A DNA stretch of 64,000 nucleotides from a virus. The notes below the pieces were generated by a model. That model ran no database searches, had not been told where the DNA came from, and saw nothing but the letters and a program-made list of their open reading frames with translations. Positions within the stretch are counted from its first letter, which is position 1. Every line of letters starts with the position of its first letter. The position numbers and the translations under genes were made by a program. The stretch spans positions 1 to 64,000 of IMG/VR virus record IMGVR_UViG_3300035703_000020, one strand, 5' to 3'. Below are positions 15,948 through 24,187 of the stretch, piece after piece.

Positions 15948-16139
15948 ATGAACGAAACCAAGAACTTCCTGGCCGCCGAGCTGCTCCGCCAAGCGGAGGC
16001 CCTCGCGATCGAATCCTACGGCTGCGACCTCGACCGCCTCGACCCCTCCGAGGTCGAGTACTACACCGACCGCGTGACCGCCGGCAACTTCGACGACTAC
16101 GTCTCCGACCTCGCCCACTGCGCATGGATGGCAAACTGA
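15948..16139 (+). CDS. Hypothetical acidic protein
   Basis: A 63-residue protein (MNETKNFLAAELLRQAEALA, then LDRLDPSEVEYYTDRV and DDYVSDLAHCAW). The start is set by the promoter; a longer frame exists but would begin upstream of the -10 box. Its stop overlaps the next start (TGATG). Confidence 0.6.
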   Translation: MNETKNFLAAELLRQAEALAIESYGCDLDRLDPSEVEYYTDRVTAGNFDDYVSDLAHCAWMAN

Positions 16140-16354
16140 TGGAAGCGACCGCTACCAAGCCCGTGGACCAGGCCCGCCTCGCGCGCCTCACGGCCGCGAA
16201 GATCAACGACTGGCTCTACGAGGAGCAGCTCGACGCGCTCCACGACATCTGCTACGAGCTCGTGCAGGCCGAGCACCCGGAACTCCCCGAGGACGAGCTC
16301 TGGGAGCTCCTGCCCGACGTCTTCGAGCGCATCAACCCCTTCACCGCATCCTGA
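16139..16354 (+). CDS. Hypothetical acidic protein
   Basis: A 71-residue helical acidic protein (ARLTAAKINDWLYEEQLDAL, PEDELWELLPDVFERI). It could mimic DNA or bind a host protein, but no family is recognised. ATG at 16139 overlaps the upstream stop. Confidence 0.55.
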   Translation: MEATATKPVDQARLARLTAAKINDWLYEEQLDALHDICYELVQAEHPELPEDELWELLPDVFERINPFTAS

Positions 16355-16355
16355 C

Positions 16356-16655
16356 ATGACCGACAGCACCGTGCCCACCGACGCACTCTTCGTCCAGTAC
16401 GACATCGACGGCTGCTCCATCTGGGAGGCCTTCGGCGAGATCTGCCTGCAGCTACCCGTCGACGACGACTCGATGATCGTGACAGCCGCCAACGGCGGCA
16501 CCGCGCCCAACGGCTGCGGGATCCTCGAGGTCCAGTTCGGCAACCTCGACATCGCGAAGGGCTTCACGGCCGTCTACCTCGGGGCCGCCGACGCGGACGA
16601 CGCTGAGGTCCTCGAGTACCTCGGGGTCGGCGACCTCGGGCAGGAGGCCGCGTGA
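16356..16655 (+). CDS. Hypothetical acidic protein
   Basis: A 99-residue strongly acidic protein (YDIDGCSIWEAFGEICLQL, DDDSMIVTAANGGTAPNG, ADADDAEVLEYLGVGD). No catalytic motif. It starts 1 bp after the previous gene. Confidence 0.6.
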   Translation: MTDSTVPTDALFVQYDIDGCSIWEAFGEICLQLPVDDDSMIVTAANGGTAPNGCGILEVQFGNLDIAKGFTAVYLGAADADDAEVLEYLGVGDLGQEAA

Positions 16656-16666
16656 CGGTCGGGGCG

Positions 16667-16725
16667 CCGCACACCCTTTCGACCGCGGGGCCCCGATCTA
16701 CGGTACGATACTTGTATCGAAACGA
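16667..16725 (+). promoter_or_regulatory. 37-nt-spaced box promoter
   Basis: CCGCACACC at 16667 is 37 nt before the -10 box TACGAT (16704-16709); TTCGACC lies 19 nt before the -10 box. The sequence after it, CTTGTATCGAAACGAATGAG, is shared with the elements at 17073 and 44895. Confidence 0.65.
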
Positions 16726-17061
16726 ATGAGTCACATGTCCGCTAAGCCCACCGTCTCCAGCATCAAGGCCGGCTTCAAGGTCCAGGCCGGCTACAAGCGC
16801 CGCGGCGCCGCCCTCCTCGACCCCCAGCAGTTCCTCGGCTTCAAGGTCGACGGCGCATGGTTCGCGAACCTCCAGCAGCTGAAGCAGTTCTTCGGCGTGC
16901 GGAACCTCCGCGAGGTCGAGTTCGAGGCCGAGCGCCTGAACCTCGGGTCGGTGACCGCCGAGTTCCGCGATGTCGACGGCGAGTTCCTGTGGGGCGCCTA
17001 CCTGTGGGAGGGCTCCTTCCGCGTGGGCACCTCCGCCGACCGCCTCGTGCTGGCCGCGTGA
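16726..17061 (+). CDS. Hypothetical protein
   Basis: A 111-residue protein (IKAGFKVQAGYKRRGAALLD, LQQLKQFFGVRNLREVEFEA). A second ATG 3 codons later is possible. Mixed alpha/beta with an acidic C-terminal half; no family recognised. Confidence 0.6.
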   Translation: MSHMSAKPTVSSIKAGFKVQAGYKRRGAALLDPQQFLGFKVDGAWFANLQQLKQFFGVRNLREVEFEAERLNLGSVTAEFRDVDGEFLWGAYLWEGSFRVGTSADRLVLAA

Positions 17062-17072
17062 CGGTCGCCCTA

Positions 17073-17139
17073 GCGCACGCTCTTTTGACCGTAACGCCCC
17101 AGAGGGCGCTATGATACTTGTATCGAAACGAAAGCAACC
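17073..17139 (+). promoter_or_regulatory. 37-nt-spaced box promoter
   Basis: GCGCACGCT at 17073 is 37 nt before TATGAT (17110-17115); TTGACC (17085-17090), one base from the sigma-70 -35 consensus, lies 19 nt before the -10 box. The leader repeats ACTTGTATCGAAACGAA. Confidence 0.7.
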
Positions 17140-17508
17140 ATGAACAAAGCGCAAGCCGCCGCCCTCAACGCCGACCTCAAGGCCGCCATCGACGCCGTCC
17201 TCGAGCAGCACGGGCTGCAGAAGAGCAAGCAGAACCTCAGCTTCACCGCCAGCGGCGAGATCACCCTCAACGTGAAGGCCGCGACGAAGGAGGCGAAGCA
17301 GTCCAACGTCAAGATGTTCGCGACCTTCGTCAACGTCAGGGAGGAGGACATCGAGCGCGTGTTCACCCTCGGCGGCAAGGAGCTGAAGCTCGCCGACTAC
17401 AACGCCCGCGCCCGCAAGATGCCCTGGGTGGCCGAGGAGCCCTCCACCGGCAAGCGCTACAAGCTGACCGACGAGCAGGTCCAGCGCGCCTTCGCCAAAT
17501 TAGCCTGA
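17140..17508 (+). CDS. Hypothetical protein
   Basis: A 122-residue Lys/Ala-rich protein (QKSKQNLSFTASGEITLNVK, KMFATFVNVREEDIERVF, STGKRYKLTDEQVQRAF). The beta strands followed by a C-terminal helix could bind nucleic acid; no family recognised. Confidence 0.6.
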   Translation: MNKAQAAALNADLKAAIDAVLEQHGLQKSKQNLSFTASGEITLNVKAATKEAKQSNVKMFATFVNVREEDIERVFTLGGKELKLADYNARARKMPWVAEEPSTGKRYKLTDEQVQRAFAKLA

Positions 17509-17513
17509 GGGAC

Positions 17514-17711
17514 ATGACAGAAAAGAACAACCTCGCGCGCAGCACGCAGATACCAATTAAGCTCGCGCTTATGGCAGTCTGGCCGCTGGTGATCGCGTTC
17601 CTGCTGGTCACGATCCTGCTCGTCATGATCCCGGCCTGGGCCCTGATCCCGTTCGGGCGGCTGAGGCGCAAGCACGACGGCGAGATCACGATGGACTTCC
17701 CCTGGAGATGA
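17514..17711 (+). CDS. Small membrane protein
   Basis: A 65-residue protein with a long hydrophobic segment (about residues 16-48, LALMAVWPLVIAFLLVTILL) that can cross the membrane once or as a hairpin, then a basic RLRRKHDGE. No holin signature is certain. Ends in a 4-nt overlap with the next gene. Confidence 0.6.
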   Translation: MTEKNNLARSTQIPIKLALMAVWPLVIAFLLVTILLVMIPAWALIPFGRLRRKHDGEITMDFPWR

Positions 17712-18169
17712 CTATGGCTGACTTCAAAGCAACAACTGAGCAGTGGGACGCGCTGGAGGCGTGCAGCCACGCATGGCCCGGCGCATGGGGCCCTTGCATC
17801 CTCGAACTCCGTGCCAGGATCGAGGCGCTGGAGGCTCGACCCGCACCGCGGGAAGTGTTTGTTCAGCGCCCACCGGATCCCGCGCTTCGTGACTTCGTTG
17901 CAAAGCTGAACGAACGAGTGGAGGCCTTGGAGTTGGAGACTGCGCAGCAGCCAACTACCGAGCGATCTTCGGCAGCGGCCCCCGCCGGCTCGCTGGTGGA
18001 GCGGGTGCGCGGCATCATCGGGCTCGACCCGGTAGGTGACGGCAAAGCCCGCGCCGCGATCCGCGAGGTGGCGGCTGCCGCTCTGGCCAAGGATCTCAAC
18101 GGTCAGGCGGTCTTCTGCCCGACGTGGAAGATGGTCGCTCAGTGGCTTGAGCAGGAGGCCGAGCGATGA
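17708..18169 (+). CDS. Synechococcus-type repeated-family protein
   Basis: A 153-residue protein with TTEQWDALEACSHAWPG, ACILELRARIEALEA-like helix (CILELRARIEALEARPA), a coiled-coil middle (LNERVEALELETAQ), GSLVERVRGIIGLDPVGDGK and a C-terminal WKMVAQWLEQEA. I recall this layout from a family repeated many times in Synechococcus genomes and their phages. Function unknown. From here to about 21500 the DNA is visibly less GC-rich. Confidence 0.65.
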   Translation: MTMADFKATTEQWDALEACSHAWPGAWGPCILELRARIEALEARPAPREVFVQRPPDPALRDFVAKLNERVEALELETAQQPTTERSSAAAPAGSLVERVRGIIGLDPVGDGKARAAIREVAAAALAKDLNGQAVFCPTWKMVAQWLEQEAER

Positions 18170-18429
18170 GCAGCGCCACCGCCACCAACTCCAACGACCC
18201 CTACTCGCCCAACACGCGGCGCGTGGCCGACGCCTTCTGGCGCGCGTGCCTCGGCGAGCCGCAGACGTTCAGGAGCGACATGAAGGCGCTCGCGGCCGCC
18301 CTCAGGCAGGTCGTGCACACATACGGCACTAGCCGCGAGGACGAGTGGCTGGTCGACGCCAACGACCTACTCGATATCGCCGACGAACTGGAGGACAACG
18401 CCAACAAGGAGAATGACACCGATGACTAA
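18166..18429 (+). CDS. Hypothetical protein
   Basis: An 87-residue protein (NTRRVADAFWRACLGEPQTF, FRSDMKALAAALRQVVHTYG) ending in an acidic LLDIADELEDNANKEND helix that resembles the C-terminal helix of the small paralogues downstream. It overlaps its neighbours. Confidence 0.6.
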   Translation: MSSATATNSNDPYSPNTRRVADAFWRACLGEPQTFRSDMKALAAALRQVVHTYGTSREDEWLVDANDLLDIADELEDNANKENDTDD

Positions 18430-19243
18430 CCCTACCCCCACCGACTGGCGAGCGCTATGCGAAGAGATGCTTCTTTGCATGGATCAGGACGCTGCTCTTG
18501 TAGCGCTAAGGGGTGTTGCAGAGGGAGAACCAGCAGATGGGCCTTGGAGGCACACCGTCCGTGAGCGCGCCCGCGCCGCCCTGGCCCAACCCGAGCCGGA
18601 GGGGCTACCGCCGGGTTACATCGACGCTGAGCACACTGGCCACGATCGGGGACTGCTGGACACGTTTTACCAAGCGTGCCGATCAGAGGGTGGCACTGCT
18701 GACGAAATCAACCTGCGCGGGCTGAAGGCGGTACTGGCCCATGTCCACCAGGTCCAGCCCGAGCCGGAGGGGCCGACGGATGAGGAGCTGAATGAACTCA
18801 TGGACTCATTTGACTGGCAGGGTTATCCGAATCTTTGGGGGCGCAAGGTTGCCCGCGCCGTTCTCGCCCGCTGGGGTCGCCCTACGCCGCAGCCAGCCGA
18901 TGGCGAGGTAGCGGAGTTGGTGGACAAGTGCATAGCCACCTACGCAGAGGATCCAAGCATCATCACCTCGGGCTCATACATGCTGATCGACGACGGCAAG
19001 GTCAGGGCCGACCTCCTCTCAAGCCTGAGCCCGCCGCAGCCCATCCCGGTGATCGTGCGCCTGCCGGGGCCGGGGGATTGTGATGCGGAGGGGAGGTGTT
19101 GGTGGGGACGCGCCGAATCGGATGACTGGTCCGCTGACTGGACCCTGGCCACCCCTGAGTCCGTCGCTGAGTTCTGCGAGTTCTCTCCACAAGTTGTCTG
19201 GCTCCCCGCCCACGCCCTGCCGCTACCAAGCGCATCAATCTGA
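18422..19243 (+). CDS. DWRALC-family protein, long copy
   Basis: A 273-residue protein starting MTNPTPTDWRALCEEMLL with the recurring blocks ERARAALAQPEPEG, PTDEELNELMDSF, ARAVLARWGRP and RLPGPGDCDAEGRCWWGR, ending near LPAHALPLPS. The same blocks appear in the protein at 20624-21052. I recall this modular family from Synechococcus/Cyanobium genomes and cyanophages; no function is known. An ATG 9 nt upstream is also possible. Confidence 0.65.
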   Translation: MTNPTPTDWRALCEEMLLCMDQDAALVALRGVAEGEPADGPWRHTVRERARAALAQPEPEGLPPGYIDAEHTGHDRGLLDTFYQACRSEGGTADEINLRGLKAVLAHVHQVQPEPEGPTDEELNELMDSFDWQGYPNLWGRKVARAVLARWGRPTPQPADGEVAELVDKCIATYAEDPSIITSGSYMLIDDGKVRADLLSSLSPPQPIPVIVRLPGPGDCDAEGRCWWGRAESDDWSADWTLATPESVAEFCEFSPQVVWLPAHALPLPSASI

Positions 19244-19271
19244 GCCCCACTACCCAAGAACGCTAATCACC

Positions 19272-19373
19272 ATGAGAGATAGATTTAGCACCTTTCTTTT
19301 TGGTTTTTTTGTTGGCGGCACAACCGGCATCGTAATTCATGCCTATTTGACGAATACTCTTTTTTCCTCTTAG
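19272..19373 (+). CDS. Tiny membrane protein
   Basis: A 33-residue protein with one hydrophobic span (FLFGFFVGGTTGIVIHAYL), encoded by an AT-rich stretch unlike the rest of the window. Possibly a recently acquired small gene; no family recognised. Confidence 0.45.
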   Translation: MRDRFSTFLFGFFVGGTTGIVIHAYLTNTLFSS

Positions 19374-19391
19374 TTCCCCGCACTACTCACC

Positions 19392-19733
19392 ATGACTGAA
19401 CAACACCCGATCACCCCACCGCCTGAGTTGGTGATGCAAATTGCGTGCGAGTGCCAGAGCGCTCAGCAAATGGTCACTGCCGCCTACCGCGCTGGCGCCG
19501 ACCAGGAGCTGGAGGCGTGCTGTGAGTGGCTGGAAGCATACGATTACGACGAAGTGGGACGGCAACTGGCTGAGCTACTCCGCGCCGCCCGCCGCCCCAA
19601 GCCGCCGACCTTGAAGGAGCAGGCGCTGGAAGCGTTGAACTCAGCCAGCTATCAACCGGGATCGGACTTCAAGCAGATCGACCCAGCTCGCTCAGCGGTC
19701 ATCCGCCGCGCACTGGAGCAGCTCGATGACTGA
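19392..19733 (+). CDS. ITPPPELV-family protein, copy 1
   Basis: A 113-residue protein with HPITPPPELVMQIACE, RAGADQELEACCEWLE, LRAARRPKPPTLKEQALEAL and VIRRALEQL. The protein at 25123-25467 shares all four blocks. I recall the family from Synechococcus and cyanophage genomes; function unknown. Confidence 0.65.
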   Translation: MTEQHPITPPPELVMQIACECQSAQQMVTAAYRAGADQELEACCEWLEAYDYDEVGRQLAELLRAARRPKPPTLKEQALEALNSASYQPGSDFKQIDPARSAVIRRALEQLDD

Positions 19734-20211
19734 CCGAAAATACCTCAAAGCCGGCGACGTTTGGCGGCATCCGAGCTTCGGGAATCTCTACGTTACTGAC
19801 GACATCTCCGAGAAAGAGGCCAAGAAGTGGCCTGGCATGTTCAAGTGCTACTGGAGCAGCGGCGGCAATCCCAACGCACCGTGGACCTTCCTGGCGCCTG
19901 ACAACTCCCTGGCCGAGCGGATGACTCTCGTCTCAGAGATCGCTCCCCGAAGACACTGCTGCCTAAAACCACAAGTCGCCATGACTGACATCTCCCCCGC
20001 CGCCAACGCCGTCTGGGAAGCCTTCAACCAAGACGAAGCTGGCGTGTTCGTGGACTACGGCGACAAGCTCGCCGCCGCCCTGCGAGCTGCTGTGGATCAG
20101 GTGGTGCCTGAACAGTTGCCGATGCTGGATCATGCCGGTTTGCGACAGAACCGCCTACGTCATGAATTGCTTGCCATCGCCGACGAGCTGGAGGCACTGC
20201 CTAATGACTAA
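19726..20211 (+). CDS. Two-part protein: unknown domain plus SPAA family unit
   Basis: A 161-residue frame. Residues 1-80 (KAGDVWRHPSFGNLYVTDD, EKEAKKWPGMFKCYWSSGG) form one domain with Trp and Gly. Residues 86-161, from an internal ATG at 19981, are a unit of the small family repeated downstream (DISPAANAVWEAF, LAAALRAAVDQVVPEQ, LLAIADELEAL). Either a fusion or two genes with in-frame read-through. Function unknown. Confidence 0.55.
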   Translation: MTDRKYLKAGDVWRHPSFGNLYVTDDISEKEAKKWPGMFKCYWSSGGNPNAPWTFLAPDNSLAERMTLVSEIAPRRHCCLKPQVAMTDISPAANAVWEAFNQDEAGVFVDYGDKLAAALRAAVDQVVPEQLPMLDHAGLRQNRLRHELLAIADELEALPND

Positions 20212-20446
20212 CCTTTCACCCGCCGCGGAGGCGGTGCTGAATGCCGCCAACGCTGCATACGACGATGCTGCAACTGTTGCACAGGGAACCGCCGCCGCCT
20301 TACGTGCTGCTGCGGATCAGGTGGTGCCTCAATGCAGTCAACCTAGCTACGCCGATGATTTTGCGCATGGAGCCTGGTTCACGCGTGACGACGTGCGTGA
20401 TGACCTGCTTCGCATCGCCGCCGAGCTGGAGAACTTCAATGACTGA
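20204..20446 (+). CDS. SPAA-family small protein, unit 2
   Basis: An 80-residue protein with the family blocks NLSPAAEAVLNAANAAYDD, TAAALRAAADQVVPQ and DLLRIAAELENF. It overlaps the previous gene by 8 nt (ATGACTAA). Confidence 0.6.
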   Translation: MTNLSPAAEAVLNAANAAYDDAATVAQGTAAALRAAADQVVPQCSQPSYADDFAHGAWFTRDDVRDDLLRIAAELENFND

Positions 20447-20627
20447 CCTTTCACCTATGGCGCAAGCGGTGCTGGACGCTTACTTTTCGTCATTGCATAA
20501 AACACCCCATCAAAGTGTCGCCGCCGCCCTGCGAGCTGCTGCAGTTCAACTGACCAGCGCAAAAGCCAGCGATCAACTTCGTGCCATCGCCGCCGAGCTG
20601 GAAACCTCTACCTCTGAAAACCGATGA
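20439..20627 (+). CDS. SPAA-family small protein, unit 3
   Basis: A 62-residue unit: DLSPMAQAVLDAYFSSL, VAAALRAAAVQLTS, LRAIAAELETSTSEN. The middle is shorter than in the other copies and the VVP motif is lost. Confidence 0.6.
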   Translation: MTDLSPMAQAVLDAYFSSLHKTPHQSVAAALRAAAVQLTSAKASDQLRAIAAELETSTSENR

Positions 20628-21052
20628 CTGACTTCCGAGCGCTGTGCGCTGAGCTGCTGGCCGCCTGGTTGAAGGGCGTTGACATTTCTGGGCCGATGCA
20701 ACGTGCCCGCGCCGCCCTGGCCCAACCCGATTCGGAAGGGCCGACGATCATGGAGATCATCGAACTGCACACCTGGCTAGAGGACGAGTGGCGAGCAAAC
20801 AACGATGGCGAAGACCTGCCGATTGTTGACTTCGCCCGCGCCGTCCTCGCCCGCTGGGGCCGCCCCGCCATCACCCCCATCCCGGTGAGCGAGCGGCTGC
20901 CGGGGCCGGAGGATTGCGATGCGGAGGGGAGGAGTTGGTTTGGCGGTAAGCGTGGGATTTGGATGCTGATGACTTCTAAGTACGCCATGGCGGATTCGTT
21001 CTGGCTCCCCCACCACGCGCTGCCGGTGCCGCAGCGGGGGGCTGAGGGGTGA
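20624..21052 (+). CDS. DWRALC-family protein, short copy
   Basis: A 142-residue paralogue of 18422-19243 with FRALCAELLAAWL, QRARAALAQPDSEGP, FARAVLARWGRPAITPIPV, SERLPGPEDCDAEGRSWFGG and WLPHHALPVPQ. It keeps the Cys/Asp/Glu-rich GPEDCDAEGR block, the most conserved part of the family. Function unknown. Confidence 0.65.
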   Translation: MTDFRALCAELLAAWLKGVDISGPMQRARAALAQPDSEGPTIMEIIELHTWLEDEWRANNDGEDLPIVDFARAVLARWGRPAITPIPVSERLPGPEDCDAEGRSWFGGKRGIWMLMTSKYAMADSFWLPHHALPVPQRGAEG

Positions 21053-21249
21053 TCCGGCTACTAGAGATAGACACCAAGTCAGCCTCACTGTGGATTTCAC
21101 TCTCCGATTCCTGGACTGAAAACGGCAAACCAGTGAGATTCCGGCTACGGAAACTGCGAAGCCCGCTTGATCCTTCCGTCAAAGCGATCTCCTTCATCAT
21201 TGGACCGATATCGGTGAAGTTCGGATGGATTGCCAACACCCACAAGTGA
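21049..21249 (+). CDS. Hypothetical small protein
   Basis: A GTG-start 66-residue protein (LLEIDTKSASLWISLSDSW, KPVRFRLRKLRSPLDPSVKA) overlapping the previous stop by 4 nt. Beta-rich, no family recognised. Confidence 0.5.
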   Translation: MIRLLEIDTKSASLWISLSDSWTENGKPVRFRLRKLRSPLDPSVKAISFIIGPISVKFGWIANTHK

Positions 21250-21265
21250 TTTTATCTACTCACCC

Positions 21266-21514
21266 ATGACTGAACTATCACCACAAGCGCAGGCGGTGCT
21301 GGATGCCTACATAGATGAAGACCGTGCAGGCCGCCTAGCTGTTGCCGCCGCCACCCTGCGAGCTGCTGCGGATCAGGTGGTGCCGGAGCATCCGATGGTT
21401 GTACCGGGTGGTCGTTCTTACGAAGCCGCTTGGAGCGCCACTGTTCAAGACGATATTCGCGCCAGCCTTCTCGCCATCGCCGCCGAGCTGGAAACCTCTA
21501 CCACTGAAAACTGA
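21266..21514 (+). CDS. SPAA-family small protein, unit 4
   Basis: An 82-residue unit: ELSPQAQAVLDAYIDEDR, AATLRAAADQVVPEHPM, SLLAIAAELETSTTEN. The longer in-frame ATG at 21230 would add 12 residues not seen in other units. Confidence 0.6.
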   Translation: MTELSPQAQAVLDAYIDEDRAGRLAVAAATLRAAADQVVPEHPMVVPGGRSYEAAWSATVQDDIRASLLAIAAELETSTTEN

Positions 21515-21906
21515 TGACTGACCTCTCCCCCGCCGCGCAGGCTGTGCTGAATGCGGCCGACTCCACATTCGACCAAGCCGGAACGACTCGCCAAGGACTC
21601 GCCGCCGCCCTGCGCGCCGCGGCCGACTGCGTCGTGCCGTGGAAGCCGGAACCCACGGAGAACTCCGTCGGGCCGACCGTCGACTTCGGCTACGCATGGG
21701 CGCTGTTCAGCAAGGCGAACGACATCCGGCAGGAGCTGATCGCCATAGCCGATGAGCTCGACGGCCACGAGCAGATCAGCGAGGAGGAGAACGAGGTGCG
21801 CTTCAAGGCGTGCATGGGGGCGATCAGCGACCTCAAGCACGGCGAGATCACGGAGCTGATGGGCGAGGCGTTCATGGAGGAGTTCAAGCGAGTGTCACAA
21901 CGATGA
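21514..21906 (+). CDS. SPAA-family protein with C-terminal extension, unit 5
   Basis: A 130-residue protein: DLSPAAQAVLNAADSTFDQ, LAAALRAAADCVVPWKP, ELIAIADELDGHEQ, followed by an extra acidic helix (ISEEENEVRFKACMGAISD...). GC content rises again within this gene, marking the end of the less GC-rich array. Confidence 0.6.
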   Translation: MTDLSPAAQAVLNAADSTFDQAGTTRQGLAAALRAAADCVVPWKPEPTENSVGPTVDFGYAWALFSKANDIRQELIAIADELDGHEQISEEENEVRFKACMGAISDLKHGEITELMGEAFMEEFKRVSQR

Positions 21907-22184
21907 AGACAATGACGATCGAGCCCGAAAAGAAGGACGGGAAGCCGCGCCGCAGGCTGCAGGTGATCAACGAGCGGTACCCCTACCGCTACGTGATCGC
22001 GGGCGAGCTGGAGAACGGCCAGCCCGACTACAGGCTCCAGAAGCTGCACGAGTGGTCCAACCGCTACCGCGACATCTACCTGTTCGACAACGGGATGCAG
22101 TGCGACATCGCGATGGAGGACATAGAGTACACAAAATGGCTCGATAACGATGAGAGAGTCAGCGCCTACCGCCACTGGGACTGA
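21903..22184 (+). CDS. Hypothetical protein
   Basis: A 93-residue protein (EPEKKDGKPRRRLQVINERY, ELENGQPDYRLQKLHEWSNR, GMQCDIAMEDIEYTKWLD). Charged, mixed structure, no family recognised. ATGA overlap with the previous gene. Confidence 0.6.
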   Translation: MKTMTIEPEKKDGKPRRRLQVINERYPYRYVIAGELENGQPDYRLQKLHEWSNRYRDIYLFDNGMQCDIAMEDIEYTKWLDNDERVSAYRHWD

Positions 22185-22190
22185 GGTAAC

Positions 22191-22370
22191 ATGAGCAACG
22201 AGACCAAACTGCTGTACAACGAGGCGCTCCGCAGCGCCTACATGGACGAGATCAAGGGCCTCTTCGCCACCTGCTTCGACTCGTACACCGCCAACCCCGT
22301 CAGCGCGGTGCAGTCGTTCGAGTCCGGAGCCGCCAAGGCCGAGAACCTCCTCGGGAGGCTCCTCAAGTGA
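22191..22370 (+). CDS. Hypothetical small helical protein
   Basis: A 59-residue protein (LLYNEALRSAYMDEIKGLFA, AVQSFESGAAKAENLLGRLL). Helical throughout; stop overlaps the next GTG start. Confidence 0.55.
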   Translation: MSNETKLLYNEALRSAYMDEIKGLFATCFDSYTANPVSAVQSFESGAAKAENLLGRLLK

Positions 22371-23242
22371 CCGCGCTCGACCTCCGCAGGCCGCGGTACA
22401 GCGTCCGCTGGGACTGCCCGCACTGCGGCAACAGCCACAACTGGTGGTGGGAGGACGAGTTCGAGGCACACGACGACGGCGAGTGCGACATGATCTGCGA
22501 CCGCTGCATGGAGCCCTCCAAGTGCGTGGGCGACGGCGCCGGGTTCTACAAGGCGATCGCGCCGGACGAGCTGAAGTCCGGGCCCGGCATCGAGCGGCGC
22601 GTCTCCGACCTCGAGAGCCTCGAGGAGGATCTCCATAACTACGTGCGGGAGCTCGAGGACAAGGTCAATGAGCTCTACACCGCGGTCAACTCGCTGGCCA
22701 AGCACGTCCAGCGGGCGGAGGGCAAGGCCGACGAGCACCGCTCGGAGCTCGACAACCTCGGGCGGAGGACCACCGAGGCCGAGCTGGCCGTGTGGCGGCT
22801 CGAGAACGACATCAAGACCCCCGGCGCCGCCAAGCTCGGCCCGCAGCACGTCGAGCTGGCCAAGGAGAAGGAGAGGAGCTTCCTCGACCTGATCACCGGG
22901 GAGAAGCCGCCCTTCCACGCGCGCATCCGCGAGGGCTGCGAGCTCGACAGGGCGAGCGTGCCGCCCGACAAGCTGGCGTCGATACTGCGGTTCGTCGCGG
23001 TCGAGGTCCAGCGCATGACGGAGCGGGACATGGGCGGGTCGTTCACGATCTCCAACCTCAAGGTGGCCGAGCGCCTGCGGGAGCTGGCCGACGAGGCGCA
23101 GGTGGAGGACTACAACGGCAAGGACGAGGAGAAGCTCATAATCCCGCTCGTTGGCGACATGCGCATCGACGATGCCGACCCCATGGTGATGCTAGTCTAC
23201 GACGGCGAGAACTGGGTCGAAATGCGGAGGGACAATGACTGA
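22367..23242 (+). CDS. Zinc-ribbon and coiled-coil protein
   Basis: A 291-residue GTG-start protein. Residues 16-48 hold two Cys pairs (CPHCGNSHNW and MICDRCMEPSKC), a zinc ribbon. Residues about 70-150 form a coiled coil (SDLESLEEDLHNYVREL, TTEAELAVWRLEND). The C-terminal third is acidic alpha/beta. It could be a structural or DNA-handling protein; no family recognised. Confidence 0.65.
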   Translation: MTALDLRRPRYSVRWDCPHCGNSHNWWWEDEFEAHDDGECDMICDRCMEPSKCVGDGAGFYKAIAPDELKSGPGIERRVSDLESLEEDLHNYVRELEDKVNELYTAVNSLAKHVQRAEGKADEHRSELDNLGRRTTEAELAVWRLENDIKTPGAAKLGPQHVELAKEKERSFLDLITGEKPPFHARIREGCELDRASVPPDKLASILRFVAVEVQRMTERDMGGSFTISNLKVAERLRELADEAQVEDYNGKDEEKLIIPLVGDMRIDDADPMVMLVYDGENWVEMRRDND

Positions 23243-23438
23243 CAAGGAGCGCGCGGACACCTACTGCCGGTTCCTGAACCGCCTCTACGCGTACCGCAAC
23301 ATCACGATGGACGGCGGGCGCATCGAGCGCTGGCTGGCGAAGCTCGACGCCTGGGGGCGCGCGGCGGACGACCAGATGATCGACGACGACGAGTGGGAGG
23401 AGATCATGGCCTCGCTGCGCGCCCCGGAGACCGTCTGA
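23235..23438 (+). CDS. Hypothetical small protein
   Basis: A 67-residue helical protein (RADTYCRFLNRLYAYRNIT, RWLAKLDAWGRAADDQMID). Overlaps the previous gene by 8 nt. It is the last GC-rich gene before the AT-richer HNH insert. Confidence 0.55.
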   Translation: MTDKERADTYCRFLNRLYAYRNITMDGGRIERWLAKLDAWGRAADDQMIDDDEWEEIMASLRAPETV

Positions 23439-23486
23439 CTCCTTCGCCGCCGGCGAAGTTTCACAATCTGCGAAAAAGGCCTAAAC

Positions 23487-23552
23487 ATCAAAATTCCCGC
23501 GATCCTGTCCGCGCTGCTCGGGGTAACAGCCTCGCTCCTCGGCCCGCCGCGG
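23487..23552 (+). pseudogene. Orphan signal-peptide remnant of RlpA-like gene
   Basis: In one frame this stretch reads IKIPAILSALLGVTASLLGP, a textbook Sec signal h-region, but it has no start codon and runs into the inserted HNH gene. The RlpA-like domain that would need such a signal begins about 650 bp downstream. I read it as the original 5' end of that gene, cut off by the insertion. Confidence 0.4.
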
Positions 23553-23605
23553 CAAAAAGCTATAACACAGATGGGTAACAGTATTATGGTTATTGGTACT
23601 ATCTT

Positions 23606-24187
23606 ATGGAAGAAATTTGGGCTCCGATATGCGGTTGGGAGGGACTATATGAGGTATCAACCTTAGGCAGGGTACGTAGTTTGGACAGACTGGTTATAGA
23701 GAAGACCGGGAAGACCCGCCGAAGAAAAGGCCGGGTGATGGCCGCTGTCAAATCTGGAAAATACTTCGGTGTCACTCTTTCAAAGGGCGGTTGCGAAGTG
23801 AGACTGTATTTACATAGACTTGTAGCTGAGGCTTTTATTCCAAATCCGGAGAGCAAAGCCTGCGTTAATCATATTGACTTCAACAGAAGCAATAACGCAG
23901 TGGCCAATCTCGAATGGGTCACCTACGCTGAGAATAGTGCCCATGCCTTCGCCAATAAAAATTGGGAGAGTGCGGCGCCAAAGGGTTCCAACTGTAATTC
24001 AGCCAAATTGACTGAGGCTCTTGTGTATGAAATTCGAAGCAACTATGCGCCAAACAAAGCACTTGAACTCGCTGAAAAATACGGTCTCACGCGCGGCACA
24101 ATTTACCACATCATCAGCGGCCGCACTTGGGCTCATGTCCCTTTCCCTCCCGATTATCAATACTCAATCCGCCCACGCAAGCGGTAG
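23606..24187 (+). CDS. HNH homing endonuclease (NUMOD4-HNH)
   Basis: A 193-residue protein: NUMOD4 domain (IWAPICGWEGLYEVSTLGRV), HNH_3 core (LHRLVAEAFIPNP, VNHIDFNRSNNAVANLEWVT) and a C-terminal helix-turn-helix (AKLTEALVYEIRSNYA, AEKYGLTRGTIYHIISGRTW). Such enzymes nick at homing sites and spread themselves. The gene is visibly AT-richer with different codon use from its neighbours, a sign of transfer. Almost no non-coding DNA surrounds it, so it is not carried in a group I intron. Confidence 0.9.
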   Translation: MEEIWAPICGWEGLYEVSTLGRVRSLDRLVIEKTGKTRRRKGRVMAAVKSGKYFGVTLSKGGCEVRLYLHRLVAEAFIPNPESKACVNHIDFNRSNNAVANLEWVTYAENSAHAFANKNWESAAPKGSNCNSAKLTEALVYEIRSNYAPNKALELAEKYGLTRGTIYHIISGRTWAHVPFPPDYQYSIRPRKR